From assembly GCA_017938205.1 (NCBI GenBank), contig JAGBCA010000044.1, forward strand, positions 1-49,328: a stretch of DNA of 49,328 bases. Direction: 5' to 3'. The stretch is from Clostridia bacterium. Lineage in GTDB: Bacteria; Bacillota; Clostridia; Oscillospirales; CAG-272. Positions 15,925-24,810 of the stretch are shown here, piece after piece. A program made the position numbers and the translations under genes. The notes under the pieces were generated by a model that searched no databases, was not told the DNA's origin, and saw only the letters and a program-made list of their open reading frames with translations. The number at the start of each line of letters is the position of its first letter. The stretch's first letter is position 1.

Positions 15925-18546
15925 TTAAGAGAGCAGTTTTTTCAGGTTGAAGAGAAGATTCATGGCCTCAATGGGCGTCATGGTATTCAGATCTGCGGAT
16001 CGGATCTGCTCGGCGGCCTGCGCTTCATTGCCTGCGGCGAGCACCGAGAAAAGATCCGGCTCGCTTTCCTTTTTCACTACGGGTGCGGCCTTCATGCCGC
16101 CGCCCGATTCGATCTCGGCAAGGATCTCTCTTGCACGCTTGATCACCTCGTTTGGCAGGCCTGCAAGCTTTGCGACCTCAATACCGTAGGAATCGTCCGT
16201 TCCGCCTCTGACGATCTTGCGAAGGAAGGTAATGGTATCCGCGCGCTTCTTGGCGGCGATATTGTAGTTTACGATACCTTCAAACTGCTCTTCCATGGCG
16301 GTGAGCTCGTGATAATGCGTGGCGAAGAGGGTTTTTGCGCCGATCTTCTTCGAATGCGTGTATTCCACAACGGCGCGGGCAATGGCCATACCGTCAAAGG
16401 TGCTCGTTCCTCTGCCGACCTCGTCATACACGATGAGCGAGCGCTTGGTGGCGTTTTTGAGAATGGCGGAAACCTCGGTCATCTCCAGCATAAAGGTGGA
16501 CTGACCGGATGCAAGATCGTCCGATGCGCCGACACGCGTGAACACCTTGTCTACGATGCCGACACGTGCCTCTCTTGCAGGCACGAACGAGCCGATCTGC
16601 GCCATCACGACGATCAGGGCAACCTGACGCATATAGGTGGATTTACCTGCCATATTCGGTCCGGTGATGATCATCATACGGTTTGCCGAGGTATCAAGAA
16701 GCGTATCGTTCGGCACGAAATAATTATCCGTCACGAAGCGCTCCACCACGGGATGGCGGCCGTCCTTGATATAGAGATCGGTGGAAAGATCCACCTCGGG
16801 GCAAACGAAGCTGTTTTTATCCGCAACCTCGGCAAGACTGCGGTACACGTCCACGGCGGCAAGCACGGAGGCGGCGGCGCGGATGCGCTCGTTCTGCTGG
16901 CAGATCATCTCACGCAGCTCGGAGAAGAGCTCAAACTCCAGCGAGCAGAGCTTTTCCTCTGCGCTGAAAATGGTGCTTTCCATCTCCTTTAATTCCTGGG
17001 TGATATAGCGCTCGCAGTTAACGAGGGTCTGCTTTCTTACATAGCGATCCGGCACGCTGTCCGCAAAGGACTTGGAGACCTCGATATAGTAGCCGAACAC
17101 CTTATTGTAGCTGACCTTAAGGGTGCGGATGCCGGTCTCCTCCTTTTCCCTCTCCTCGATGGAGGCCATGATCTCCGTAGAATCGTTTTTGATATGGCGA
17201 TAATAATCCACCTCGGAATGGAATCCGTCACGGATCATGCCGCCCTCGCGCACGGTGAGCGGAGGTGCATCGGCAATGGCACGCATCAACAGATCGCAAA
17301 TATCCGTTAAGGGATCGAGCGTGGCGGCGAGAGACACAAGCGCCTCGTTTTCGGATTCCATCAGCATATTCTTCACGGCGGGCAGGCAGGCGATGCTGAC
17401 CGCGATGGCGCGAAGATCTCTTGCGTTCGCCGTGCCGTATACGGCCTTGGCCGTGAGTCTTTCAATATCCAGAACCGTGGAAAGCGCTTCTGCCATATCG
17501 GCACGAAGCTCGGAGTTTTTCACAAATGCACCTACGAGCGCCTGCCTGTGCGTGATCTGGACGGGATCGAGAAGCGGCTTTAATACAAAGGAGCGCAAAA
17601 GACGTGCGCCCATTGCGGTTTTCGTTTTATCAAGAACCCAGAGCAGAGAGCCGCGCTTTTCCTTGGTGCGCATGGCCTCGCAAAGCTCAAGATTGCGGCG
17701 CGTATTATAGTCAAGCTCAAGATATTGACCCTTGGAATACACGCGAAGCTCCTTGACGAAGGCCACCTCGGTCTTCTGCGTTTTCTGTATGTAAAGGAGA
17801 AGCGCGCCGACAGCCATCACCATTTCGGGGGCATCCAGCTTTTCGCTTTCCTTCGGATAGAAGCGAAGCATGGCGTTCTTCGCTTTGTCATAATCAAAAA
17901 GTGCGGTTTCGTTATCGGTGATATAGGTGTTGTATTTATCCTTCAGGGAGTGCGTAACGGCACCGCTTTCACCCGCCTCGTCGAAGAGGATAAGCTCAGC
18001 AGGCTGATACACCGCAAGCTCGCTCTCTAACATCGAGAAGGGCGTTCCCTTCTGAAAAAAGGTGACGAACACCTCACCCGTGGAGACGTCCACGGCGGAA
18101 AGAGCAACACCAAGCGTGCCGTAGCAAAGAGAGGCAAGGAAGTTGTTTTTGCCCTCGTTGAGCATATCCCCATCCGTTACCGTGCCGGGCGTGACAACGC
18201 GGGTGACGTCACGGCGCACGAGCCCCTGTGCACTCTTCGGGTCCTCCACCTGCTCGCAGATGGCAACCTTGAAGCCGCGCTCCACAAGCCGCGCAACGTA
18301 TACGTCCGATTTATGAAAGGGCACGCCGCACATCGCCGCGCGCTTGCCGCCGCCACAGTCTCTTGCCGTGAGCGTCAGCTCCATTTCCTTCGAAACCAGA
18401 ACGGCATCCTCGAAAAAGCACTCGTAAAAGTCCCCGAGACGGTAAAAGAGGATAAAGCCCTCGTACTGCTCCTTGACCTCGAGATACTGCTGCATCATCG
18501 GGGTTACGGTTTCGAGATCCTTTCTGTTGTCAATCACTTCCGCCAT
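15925..18546 (-). CDS. mutS: DNA mismatch repair protein MutS
   Basis: Mismatch sensor and ABC-type ATPase, 873 residues. The mismatch-wedging motif is F40-Y41-E42 in YRLGDFYECFFEDA; the connector and core domains follow; Walker A is TGPNMAGKSTYMRQVAL near residue 630, Walker B IVYDEVGRGTSTFDG, and the helix-turn-helix and C-terminal dimer tail end in MNLLFNLKKLL. An in-frame GTG three codons upstream exists, but AAGGAG spaced 8 bases from the ATG at 18546 decides the start. First of the mutS-mutL pair in the miaB operon. Confidence 0.97.
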   Translation of the reverse strand: MAEVIDNRKDLETVTPMMQQYLEVKEQYEGFILFYRLGDFYECFFEDAVLVSKEMELTLTARDCGGGKRAAMCGVPFHKSDVYVARLVERGFKVAICEQVEDPKSAQGLVRRDVTRVVTPGTVTDGDMLNEGKNNFLASLCYGTLGVALSAVDVSTGEVFVTFFQKGTPFSMLESELAVYQPAELILFDEAGESGAVTHSLKDKYNTYITDNETALFDYDKAKNAMLRFYPKESEKLDAPEMVMAVGALLLYIQKTQKTEVAFVKELRVYSKGQYLELDYNTRRNLELCEAMRTKEKRGSLLWVLDKTKTAMGARLLRSFVLKPLLDPVQITHRQALVGAFVKNSELRADMAEALSTVLDIERLTAKAVYGTANARDLRAIAVSIACLPAVKNMLMESENEALVSLAATLDPLTDICDLLMRAIADAPPLTVREGGMIRDGFHSEVDYYRHIKNDSTEIMASIEEREKEETGIRTLKVSYNKVFGYYIEVSKSFADSVPDRYVRKQTLVNCERYITQELKEMESTIFSAEEKLCSLEFELFSELREMICQQNERIRAAASVLAAVDVYRSLAEVADKNSFVCPEVDLSTDLYIKDGRHPVVERFVTDNYFVPNDTLLDTSANRMMIITGPNMAGKSTYMRQVALIVVMAQIGSFVPAREARVGIVDKVFTRVGASDDLASGQSTFMLEMTEVSAILKNATKRSLIVYDEVGRGTSTFDGMAIARAVVEYTHSKKIGAKTLFATHYHELTAMEEQFEGIVNYNIAAKKRADTITFLRKIVRGGTDDSYGIEVAKLAGLPNEVIKRAREILAEIESGGGMKAAPVVKKESEPDLFSVLAAGNEAQAAEQIRSADLNTMTPIEAMNLLFNLKKLLS

Positions 18547-18617
18547 TGGTATCACTCCTTAAATTGCATAATCATGGCATTGAAAGCCAAAATGCCCTTG
18601 TCCTCTCCGTTAAAAAG

Positions 18618-18642
18618 GACAGTCGAGGACGCCTGTCCCTAC
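18618..18642 (-). repeat. REP palindrome, GTAGGGACAG subtype, copy 1
   Basis: Reads GTAG followed by an imperfect palindrome GGACAGGCGTCC...GACTGTC on the minus strand, between mutS and the ylbF gene. The copy at 42553-42577 differs at two bases. GTAG plus palindrome is the hallmark of REP elements mobilised by RAYT proteins, and one RAYT lies at 33.7 kb. Confidence 0.65.
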
Positions 18643-18666
18643 GGGAATTGCCGCCTTTAAAACCAA

Positions 18667-19071
18667 TCAGTGGCTGCAGCCGCCGCAGGTCGAGCAATCG
18701 TGCGTGCAGGTAGAGGGGCGCTCACCCGTGATGCAGAACTTGATCTCCGCATTGACCTCGGCCATCAGATCGTTCAGCGCCTGCTGTGCGTTCGTGAAGG
18801 CAACGTACTTTTCATTCACAACGATCTCGGCGGCAAGCGCCTCCATATGATCGCGCAGCTTCTGCACGGCGGCCTGCTTTGCTTCCTCGTCCACGTCTTC
18901 CTTGACAAACTCCTCGGTGAGAAGCTTTCTGTCCGTTTCATATTCCGAAAGTTTTGCCTGCAGGGCGGCATCCGCCTCATAGGCATCCTTTGCAATCTCA
19001 AGCGCCTTGATCTCGTCGCTCTCTGCGATGGCAAGGCCCAGGGTGTGTGCAAGCTCAATAATCTTCGTCAT
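18667..19071 (-). CDS. YlbF/YmcA family regulator with Cys-rich tail
   Basis: 134 residues, almost entirely helical (IIELAHTLGLAIAESDEIKA, then DAALQAKLSEYETDRKLLTEEF), the YlbF/YmcA coiled-coil fold. In Bacillus YlbF, YmcA and YaaT form a complex that carries iron-sulfur clusters and affects RNA maturation and sporulation signalling. The C terminus CTHDCSTCGGCSH holds four cysteines and two histidines, a probable metal or cluster site. ymcA follows miaB in Bacillus, as here. The next gene, mutS, is separated by a REP element. Confidence 0.88.
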   Translation of the reverse strand: MTKIIELAHTLGLAIAESDEIKALEIAKDAYEADAALQAKLSEYETDRKLLTEEFVKEDVDEEAKQAAVQKLRDHMEALAAEIVVNEKYVAFTNAQQALNDLMAEVNAEIKFCITGERPSTCTHDCSTCGGCSH

Positions 19072-19105
19072 TTTTATATCCTCTTTTCTTATATATATCT
19101 TTTTT

Positions 19106-19131
19106 GCGGGAGAAGCAAGCCCCTCCCCTAC
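19106..19131 (+). repeat. REP palindrome, GCGGGAG/CTCCCC subtype
   Basis: GCGGGAGAAGCAAG then CCCCTCCCCTAC, so the minus strand reads GTAG plus palindrome. It resembles the type-A copies flanking the transposase at 33.6-34.3 kb. It sits between the miaB stop and the ylbF start. Confidence 0.55.
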
Positions 19132-19160
19132 CGTGTAAGACTATGGGGCAAGATGCCCGA

Positions 19161-20537
19161 TCAATCCACGGCCTCGCCGAACAGATCAAACGGCGTGGCC
19201 TTTGTTATTTTAACCGAGATAAATTCTCCGATACGGTTTTTCGTATCCGTGAAGCGGACAAGCTTTCCGCCCGCCGTTCTACCGATATAGTTCCCCTCAC
19301 CCTCGCGCGCGTTATCGTCCACAAGGACGCGCTCGGTGCGATCGAGATAGGGGAGATTTTTCTTCAGCGCGATCTCCTTTTGCATGGCAAGCAGGCGCGC
19401 CATGCGGTCATTCTTCTCCTCTTCGGTGATCGTGTTTTCCATTTTTGCGGCCTTCGTTCCCTCGCGCGGTGAGAAGATGAAGGAGAAGATCATATCGAAG
19501 CCGACCTCCTCCACGATTTTAAGCGTTCCGAGAAAATCCTCCTCTGTCTCTCCGGGAAAAGCAACGATGATATCCGTCGTCAGAACGATCTCGGGAACAG
19601 CCTCGCGAAGCTTTTTCGCGATGGAGAGATAATGCTCTGTATTGTAGGTGCGGTTCATGGCCTTCAAGATACGGTCACTTCCCGCTTGAAGCGGCAGATG
19701 GAAGCAGGGGGCGATCTTGCCCTTATATTTTTTCATAGCCGCGATCAGCTCGTCCGACACGTCCTTCGGGTGGCTGGTCATGAAGCGGATCAGAAAATCT
19801 CCTTCCATTTGTGCGATCGCAGAGATCAGGGCGGCAAAGCTCATATCCGAGCAATAGGAATTGACGTTCTGGCCAAGGAGGGTGATCTCCTTCACGCCGT
19901 TTTCAATGAGCGCCCTGCACTCGGCAAGTACGGCGGCACTCTCACGGCTTCTTTCCCTACCACGCACGTAGGGCACGATGCAGTAGGAGCAGAAATTGTT
20001 ACAGCCATACATGATCGAAACGTAGGCGCGGTGGTCGCTCGTACGGCGGATCGGAAGCCCTTCGGCAATTCTTCCATCATCCTCGCCGAGAACGAAGCTG
20101 CGGCGCTGCTCCATCAGCGCGGTTGCCACCAGCTCCGGCAAGCGGAAGAGGCGGTTCGGCTCCAAGGTGAAGGTGACGAAATGGAAATTCTTTTTGATAT
20201 GCTCCACCATGTGCGGCTCTGCGGCCATGCATCCGCAAATGCCGATCACCGTTTCCGGCCGTTCGGTTTTGATCGCCTTGAAGCGCCCAACGATCGAAAG
20301 CGCCTTTAATTCCGCATGGCGGCGGATGGCGCAGGTATTGACAATGATCAGCGATGCCTCCTCCGGCTCGGCGGCGGGGGCATATCCCATAGCCTCGGCC
20401 ATACCGCGGATACGCTCGCTGTCTGCCTCGTTTTGCTGGCATCCAAGGGTGAGAACGTAATACCTTACGCTCTGCCCTTCAATCAGACGGCGAACACGCT
20501 CTATGCCCGTTTCGGGATAAAAGGTTCTCGTTTCCAT
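19161..20537 (-). CDS. miaB: tRNA (ms2i6A37) methylthiotransferase MiaB
   Basis: Radical SAM enzyme adding a methylthio group to i6A37 of tRNAs; 458 residues. The N-terminal domain has the three cysteines of the auxiliary cluster (LGCQQNEADSERIRG, VNTCAIRRHAE, GICGCMA), the radical SAM motif is MYGCNNFCSYCIVPYVRG near residue 180, and a TRAM domain ends the protein (ERVLVDD, GRTAGGKLVRF, VKITKATPFDLFGE). It is the first gene of the operon and lies 37 bases downstream of a consensus promoter. Confidence 0.96.
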   Translation of the reverse strand: METRTFYPETGIERVRRLIEGQSVRYYVLTLGCQQNEADSERIRGMAEAMGYAPAAEPEEASLIIVNTCAIRRHAELKALSIVGRFKAIKTERPETVIGICGCMAAEPHMVEHIKKNFHFVTFTLEPNRLFRLPELVATALMEQRRSFVLGEDDGRIAEGLPIRRTSDHRAYVSIMYGCNNFCSYCIVPYVRGRERSRESAAVLAECRALIENGVKEITLLGQNVNSYCSDMSFAALISAIAQMEGDFLIRFMTSHPKDVSDELIAAMKKYKGKIAPCFHLPLQAGSDRILKAMNRTYNTEHYLSIAKKLREAVPEIVLTTDIIVAFPGETEEDFLGTLKIVEEVGFDMIFSFIFSPREGTKAAKMENTITEEEKNDRMARLLAMQKEIALKKNLPYLDRTERVLVDDNAREGEGNYIGRTAGGKLVRFTDTKNRIGEFISVKITKATPFDLFGEAVD

Positions 20538-20573
20538 AGCTTGTTCCTAAATAAAAAAATATTTATTCATGTT

Positions 20574-20602
20574 ATTATATCACAAAGTAAAGAGAATGTC
20601 AA
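20574..20602 (-). promoter_or_regulatory. Sigma-A promoter of the miaB-mutSL-tgt operon
   Basis: TTGACA (20597-20602), 17-base spacer, TATAAT (20574-20579), a perfect match on the minus strand. It drives miaB, ylbF, mutS, mutL, tgt and the protease lipoprotein. Confidence 0.92.
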
Positions 20603-20646
20603 ATGTTTTTACTCAAATGATCAAGCAGTTCAGATTTATAAAAATC

Positions 20647-20675
20647 TTGACAAGTAAACCAATATCTGCTACAAT
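20647..20675 (+). promoter_or_regulatory. Promoter of the metallopeptidase leader
   Basis: TTGACA (20647-20652), 17-base spacer, TACAAT (20670-20675), plus strand. It is nearly back to back with the miaB promoter. Transcripts would first meet the terminator hairpin at 20744-20792. Confidence 0.85.
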
Positions 20676-20743
20676 ATAAGTAGAAATACCCCACACACAG
20701 CGAAGGCTTATGTGACGGTTTAACAATATTATATATCAACAAG

Positions 20744-20792
20744 GCACACAGGCTTTCAATTTCGGAAATTGAGGGGCTTGTGTGCTTTTTTA
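20744..20792 (+). terminator. Intrinsic terminator or attenuator in the metallopeptidase leader
   Basis: GCACACA pairs with TGTGTGC, with an inner CAATTT-CGG-AAATTG hairpin, followed by TTTTTT. It lies about 65 bases after the start of transcription and 150 bases before the metallopeptidase gene, so it probably sets readthrough. Confidence 0.75.
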
Positions 20793-20807
20793 ATGGAGGC
20801 GTGCATT

Positions 20808-20873
20808 ATGCGATTAAAAATATCAAAAATCCTATGGATCATTCGTCGGCAGGTGTTGAAATTTTCTACATAA
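20808..20873 (+). CDS. Possible 21-residue leader peptide
   Basis: An ATG at 20808 lies 8 bases after GGAGG, directly behind the leader terminator, and opens a basic, hydrophobic 21-residue frame (starting MRLKISKILWIIRRQ). An overlapping frame beginning at 20834 (MDHSSAGVEIFYITVHTK) continues to the metallopeptidase start, so this may instead be debris of an older gene. The ribosome binding site is the only real support. Confidence 0.3.
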   Translation: MRLKISKILWIIRRQVLKFST

Positions 20874-20943
20874 CAGTCCATACAAAAAGTGTGGGCAAAA
20901 CGGTGAATGTATATCTGATAAAAATCATAGGAGGAGCATTGCA

Positions 20944-23900
20944 ATGATGAAAAAAATAATTTCTTTGGTTCTTGTAGTTTGTTTTTTGTTCAGCTGCTTC
21001 GTTGTTTCTACATCTGCCGAAGTATCAAATATTATTCCCGAAACGGAAGAAGATCTTATTCTTTCTCAAAATACTTCCGAGAGCGCCTACGATACGATTA
21101 AAAACGTATCGGAAACGCTCGATAATACGAAATATTTCTATGTGGCCCCAAACTACAAAACGCACTATACAAAAGGTGATGCATTATCCTTTCGGTTGAA
21201 TTTAAATTCTTTCAGCGAATATGATCGTTCAAAAACGTTTTTCTCGTCCACGGAAAATATAATACTGAACGATTATTCTCCGAAGGAATATAGTCAATCA
21301 GAGGATTTGAAAAATTTAAACGTATCGTTTGATATAAATCCTGTCATTATATCTAAAGCACCGTTGTTAAATTTCAAAGAGGTTTCCTTTGAAAAAATTT
21401 ATGCAACAACGAAGGTATACGCCGGAGAAAAGATCGTAGATAGCGAATTTACTCAGCTCTCGGTTTTGCCTACGGTACATGGCGTTTTCGTAAGTGAATT
21501 CGGTGATATATATGCTTATGATCAATATATCTCGTATCTGTATAGCAATGAACTTATTACGGATGCGGAGTATAAGCTTGCCGCAAAGAAAGCAACGGAA
21601 TTAACAGAGGTAGAGGAAACGAAGCCAACCATCGGAGTTATAAATCAGCCAAAATTACGAGTTTACAATGAGAAGACGAACAGCATTGAATTAAAAGCCG
21701 ATTACACGTTGCAGGAAATATCGGCAATATCCGGAGAAACCAGAGAAAACGCATCGGAATTGGAAGTTAATAATAGTATAATGACCCCAAGTGTTGCTAT
21801 TTCAAGAACCATTGAAGCAATGGACTCCGGGCAAAGACTCCGCATTTACGGTAATGTATCCTGGATAGATATTGAGGGCAATTGGCATCCGGCTAGAGAC
21901 GTTAAAGTTGAAATATTTGATGAAAACGCTATCAGCGATACATCGCTGGCAACTATGTATACACTTCTCGACGGTTCCTATAGCGCCACGCTCTACAATC
22001 AACTTGACATTCTTGAAAATGGCTATGATATATATATCAAAATTACTACTAAAAATGATAATTTTGAAATAGCCACCGACTGGGTAGACTCTTTGTTCTC
22101 GGAAGGATATTTTTTTACAACGGCAACAATGAGCAATGTAACCGGCTCACACGCGCAAGCAAATTATGCAGAGTACTCTTCCGATACGGCTAAGTCTATG
22201 AGCATACATCAAGCGTTTGTTGTAGGATATCACTACTACGAAACGATGAACAATTATGCCACAGACCATACAGTCGCATATTTTCCTGCCAATCCGAGCC
22301 CGATTTTTGGGGACGTTTCGTATGCAATTACCATTACGAATACGATTTATATTATAGCTAGCGATTATTGCGATTGGGATGTAATAATACACGAGTTAGG
22401 GCATCAAGCTGCCGCTCATATAAACGTTGATGCCTTGTTCTCGGGTTCTCATTATCTTCTCGAAAATTTATCCGAAAGATACGGAAAGCAATTCGGGGTG
22501 CAAGGAGGATGGAATGAAGGCTGGGCATCATATTTTAGCATGGCGGCTCAATTGTACTATAACGATAATGTCGCGATAATATCCAACATACCATATGTAG
22601 CAGATAATATGTATACGGATTTAGATGGTATTAGCCTTCCGATTACAAATGAGAATGATATAGATTATACTATAACCAGTGCACAATCCGGTTTCACAGA
22701 TGGAAATGAATATGCCGTAACCGCCGTATTGCTTTATCTGGTTCTTAACAGCGGCATGAATTTAGGCCATCAAACAGTCTGGGATATTTGCAAGCAGAGC
22801 GAAGCCAGTAATTTTTCTGATTTTATGGAAACATTATATAGCAGTGTTGACAAAAGACTCCATTCAAGAATCGGCGAATATCTTGAAAGGCATAATATTT
22901 GTGACGAACCAACTTTTGGAACAGCATTGTTTAGCAGAACACAACCCGGAACATTTTCCTGGACTGCTGCCGCGGTTAGAGATAATATAGATCGAAATGA
23001 TGATGAAGGAAATTTTAATGCGTACATATATTACAACCAATTGAAGTTAACTTTTTACGACGAAGACTTGAATATTATTTTGCAAACTCAAAATATAGAT
23101 TCATCTACAGAAGAAATAACGTTAACAAATGATCAATGGGCAACTCTGACAAATGCAATTGGAGTGGGAGAGCCGTTTTATTGGGGAATTGCAACGTATC
23201 AAAACGATTCTCCTGTTACCGGGCCGTATTATTCGAGCATCAAAAAGTATCATTTTCTTGAAGATTTCCCATCCATTCCATCGTTGAACACCGGATACAC
23301 CTATACTCTTGATGAAGGCGATTCTCATTTTTACAAATTTGATGCTCCCGAAACCGGAGATTACGTTTTCTTCTCCGAGGGCGATACAGACGTCAGATTA
23401 ACGTACTATGATTCCTATCAGTTTAATTACCCATGCACCGATGACGATTCCGGTACAGGCTTGAACTTTATGTACAGAAGAAACGTTTCATCAAGCACTA
23501 CGGTATATCTCGTGGTAGACAGCCCTACTTCCGATTCGGGACAATATAAAATCGCAGTTTCAAAAATAGCGGATCTTACAACCGCGCAAAGTGGAAATCT
23601 TTCCGGCACTGCGGGAAATTGGTATCAATTTACTGCTCCATATACGGGAACGTATCATTTTGTTTCACCAAATGATAGCGGTGCGTACGGAGAACTCTTT
23701 AGTTATCCAACAACCGATGGTTCTATTGCCAATCGGCTTGCATATAACGGTACACCTATTGGAAATTATAGTTTTAAACTAACGTATGCATTAACGGAAG
23801 GTCAGATCGTCTACTTACGCGTTCGCGGACAAAGCAATTCATCCAACAGTTCATTTAAAGTTGCCTACTCTTTAACGCTTTCAGAGCTAGACACTCCAAA

Positions 23901-24195
23901 AACAGCACGCCTTGAGCGATCTCTATATTTTATCTATGAATTTACGGCTCCCTATGCCGGAAACTTCACGTTTTATACAGAGGGATGGACGAACACCTAT
24001 GCCGACGTATTCAACGAGATGGTCTATGACAGATCAATCACAACGGGGCGTATTGCATATGATGACAATTCAGGAGATCAAGACAATTGTTCCGTAACGT
24101 GTGCTTTATCAGCGGGGCAGGTTATTTACGTGAGAATCAAAGGAAGTAGCGTAGCAACCTCGGGAATGTTTGATATACTTGTGATTGGAGAATAA
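20944..24195 (+). CDS. Large secreted zinc metallopeptidase with C-terminal beta-sandwich repeats
   Basis: 1083 residues. Signal peptide at residues 1-25 (ISLVLVVCFLFSCFVVSTSA). After an N-terminal region of unknown fold, the catalytic domain has H483-E-L-G-H487 and a downstream Glu525 in GGWNEGWASYFS, a gluzincin-like layout. C-terminal to it are three similar beta-sandwich modules of about 90-100 residues, each with a variant of YxFxAPxxGxYxFxS (SHFYKFDAPETGDYVFFS, NWYQFTAPYTGTYHFVS, FIYEFTAPYAGNFTFYT), like pre-peptidase C-terminal domains. GGAGG sits 9 bases before the ATG. Base composition is far more AT-rich than the flanking operons, which suggests acquisition. Substrate unknown; probably extracellular proteins or peptides. 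Confidence 0.85.
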   Translation: MMKKIISLVLVVCFLFSCFVVSTSAEVSNIIPETEEDLILSQNTSESAYDTIKNVSETLDNTKYFYVAPNYKTHYTKGDALSFRLNLNSFSEYDRSKTFFSSTENIILNDYSPKEYSQSEDLKNLNVSFDINPVIISKAPLLNFKEVSFEKIYATTKVYAGEKIVDSEFTQLSVLPTVHGVFVSEFGDIYAYDQYISYLYSNELITDAEYKLAAKKATELTEVEETKPTIGVINQPKLRVYNEKTNSIELKADYTLQEISAISGETRENASELEVNNSIMTPSVAISRTIEAMDSGQRLRIYGNVSWIDIEGNWHPARDVKVEIFDENAISDTSLATMYTLLDGSYSATLYNQLDILENGYDIYIKITTKNDNFEIATDWVDSLFSEGYFFTTATMSNVTGSHAQANYAEYSSDTAKSMSIHQAFVVGYHYYETMNNYATDHTVAYFPANPSPIFGDVSYAITITNTIYIIASDYCDWDVIIHELGHQAAAHINVDALFSGSHYLLENLSERYGKQFGVQGGWNEGWASYFSMAAQLYYNDNVAIISNIPYVADNMYTDLDGISLPITNENDIDYTITSAQSGFTDGNEYAVTAVLLYLVLNSGMNLGHQTVWDICKQSEASNFSDFMETLYSSVDKRLHSRIGEYLERHNICDEPTFGTALFSRTQPGTFSWTAAAVRDNIDRNDDEGNFNAYIYYNQLKLTFYDEDLNIILQTQNIDSSTEEITLTNDQWATLTNAIGVGEPFYWGIATYQNDSPVTGPYYSSIKKYHFLEDFPSIPSLNTGYTYTLDEGDSHFYKFDAPETGDYVFFSEGDTDVRLTYYDSYQFNYPCTDDDSGTGLNFMYRRNVSSSTTVYLVVDSPTSDSGQYKIAVSKIADLTTAQSGNLSGTAGNWYQFTAPYTGTYHFVSPNDSGAYGELFSYPTTDGSIANRLAYNGTPIGNYSFKLTYALTEGQIVYLRVRGQSNSSNSSFKVAYSLTLSELDTPKTARLERSLYFIYEFTAPYAGNFTFYTEGWTNTYADVFNEMVYDRSITTGRIAYDDNSGDQDNCSVTCALSAGQVIYVRIKGSSVATSGMFDILVIGE

Positions 24196-24198
24196 AAT

Positions 24199-24750
24199 AT
24201 GAAAATCAGATTTTCGGCACTTATATTATTGCTATTATTTTCATTATCCTCCTGTCATTCATCACCCAGCATAACAACCGAATTAAAGGTTGTGAAAGTA
24301 AATTCGGGCATTTACTACAACGATCTTATTATGTCGGCCGAAATTCAAACGAAACAAGTCAAGAAGGGGGACCCCTTCGAGATCGAAGTTGGATTCGGTC
24401 AGCTTTTTGACACGTTCGTTTATAGCGAAGCAACGCTTATAATAAAAGCCCCTGATTTAAAAATTATATTATTGGACGGCACGAGCTTTGAAAATACGTA
24501 TGAACGCAAAATTATGGATTTTTCCGAGGATAAATACGGCTACGATGGCGAAACAATGATGCCCTATCAGATAGAATCCTTTCGTTTTGTTTACATCGGA
24601 GCAGAGGAAGAGCACACCGGAAGTATTCTCTTTTGGATTACCCGACTACTACCGGAAAGAAATGACGGTATGCCAGGGCGGCAAGCCATTAACATGTATT
24701 ACAAGGTTAGCGAAGACCATATAACGCTTACTACAACGCGCCCCAAGTAA
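24199..24750 (+). CDS. Small secreted lipoprotein
   Basis: 183 residues with a lipoprotein signal (ILLLLFSLSSC, lipid Cys at about residue 19). The mature part is rich in beta strands and has no motif I recognise; the pattern (QVKKGDPFEIEVGFGQ, VYSEATLIIKAPDLKIILLDG) suggests an immunoglobulin-like sandwich. It starts three bases after the metallopeptidase stop and shares its AT-rich composition, so the two are an operon and probably act together at the cell surface. Confidence 0.7.
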   Translation: MKIRFSALILLLLFSLSSCHSSPSITTELKVVKVNSGIYYNDLIMSAEIQTKQVKKGDPFEIEVGFGQLFDTFVYSEATLIIKAPDLKIILLDGTSFENTYERKIMDFSEDKYGYDGETMMPYQIESFRFVYIGAEEEHTGSILFWITRLLPERNDGMPGRQAINMYYKVSEDHITLTTTRPK

Positions 24751-24759
24751 TAGAGGGCA

Positions 24760-24806
24760 AGCACCCCCACGGGCAGAATTTTCTTTGCCCGCGGGGGTGC
24801 TTTTTG
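24760..24806. terminator. Bidirectional terminator, metallopeptidase operon and GH20 gene
   Basis: AGCACCCCC pairs with GGGGGTGCT, with an inner GGGCA/TGCCC pair, followed by TTTTT on the plus strand. Serves the convergent genes at 24750 and 24811. Confidence 0.85.
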
Positions 24807-24810
24807 TATT

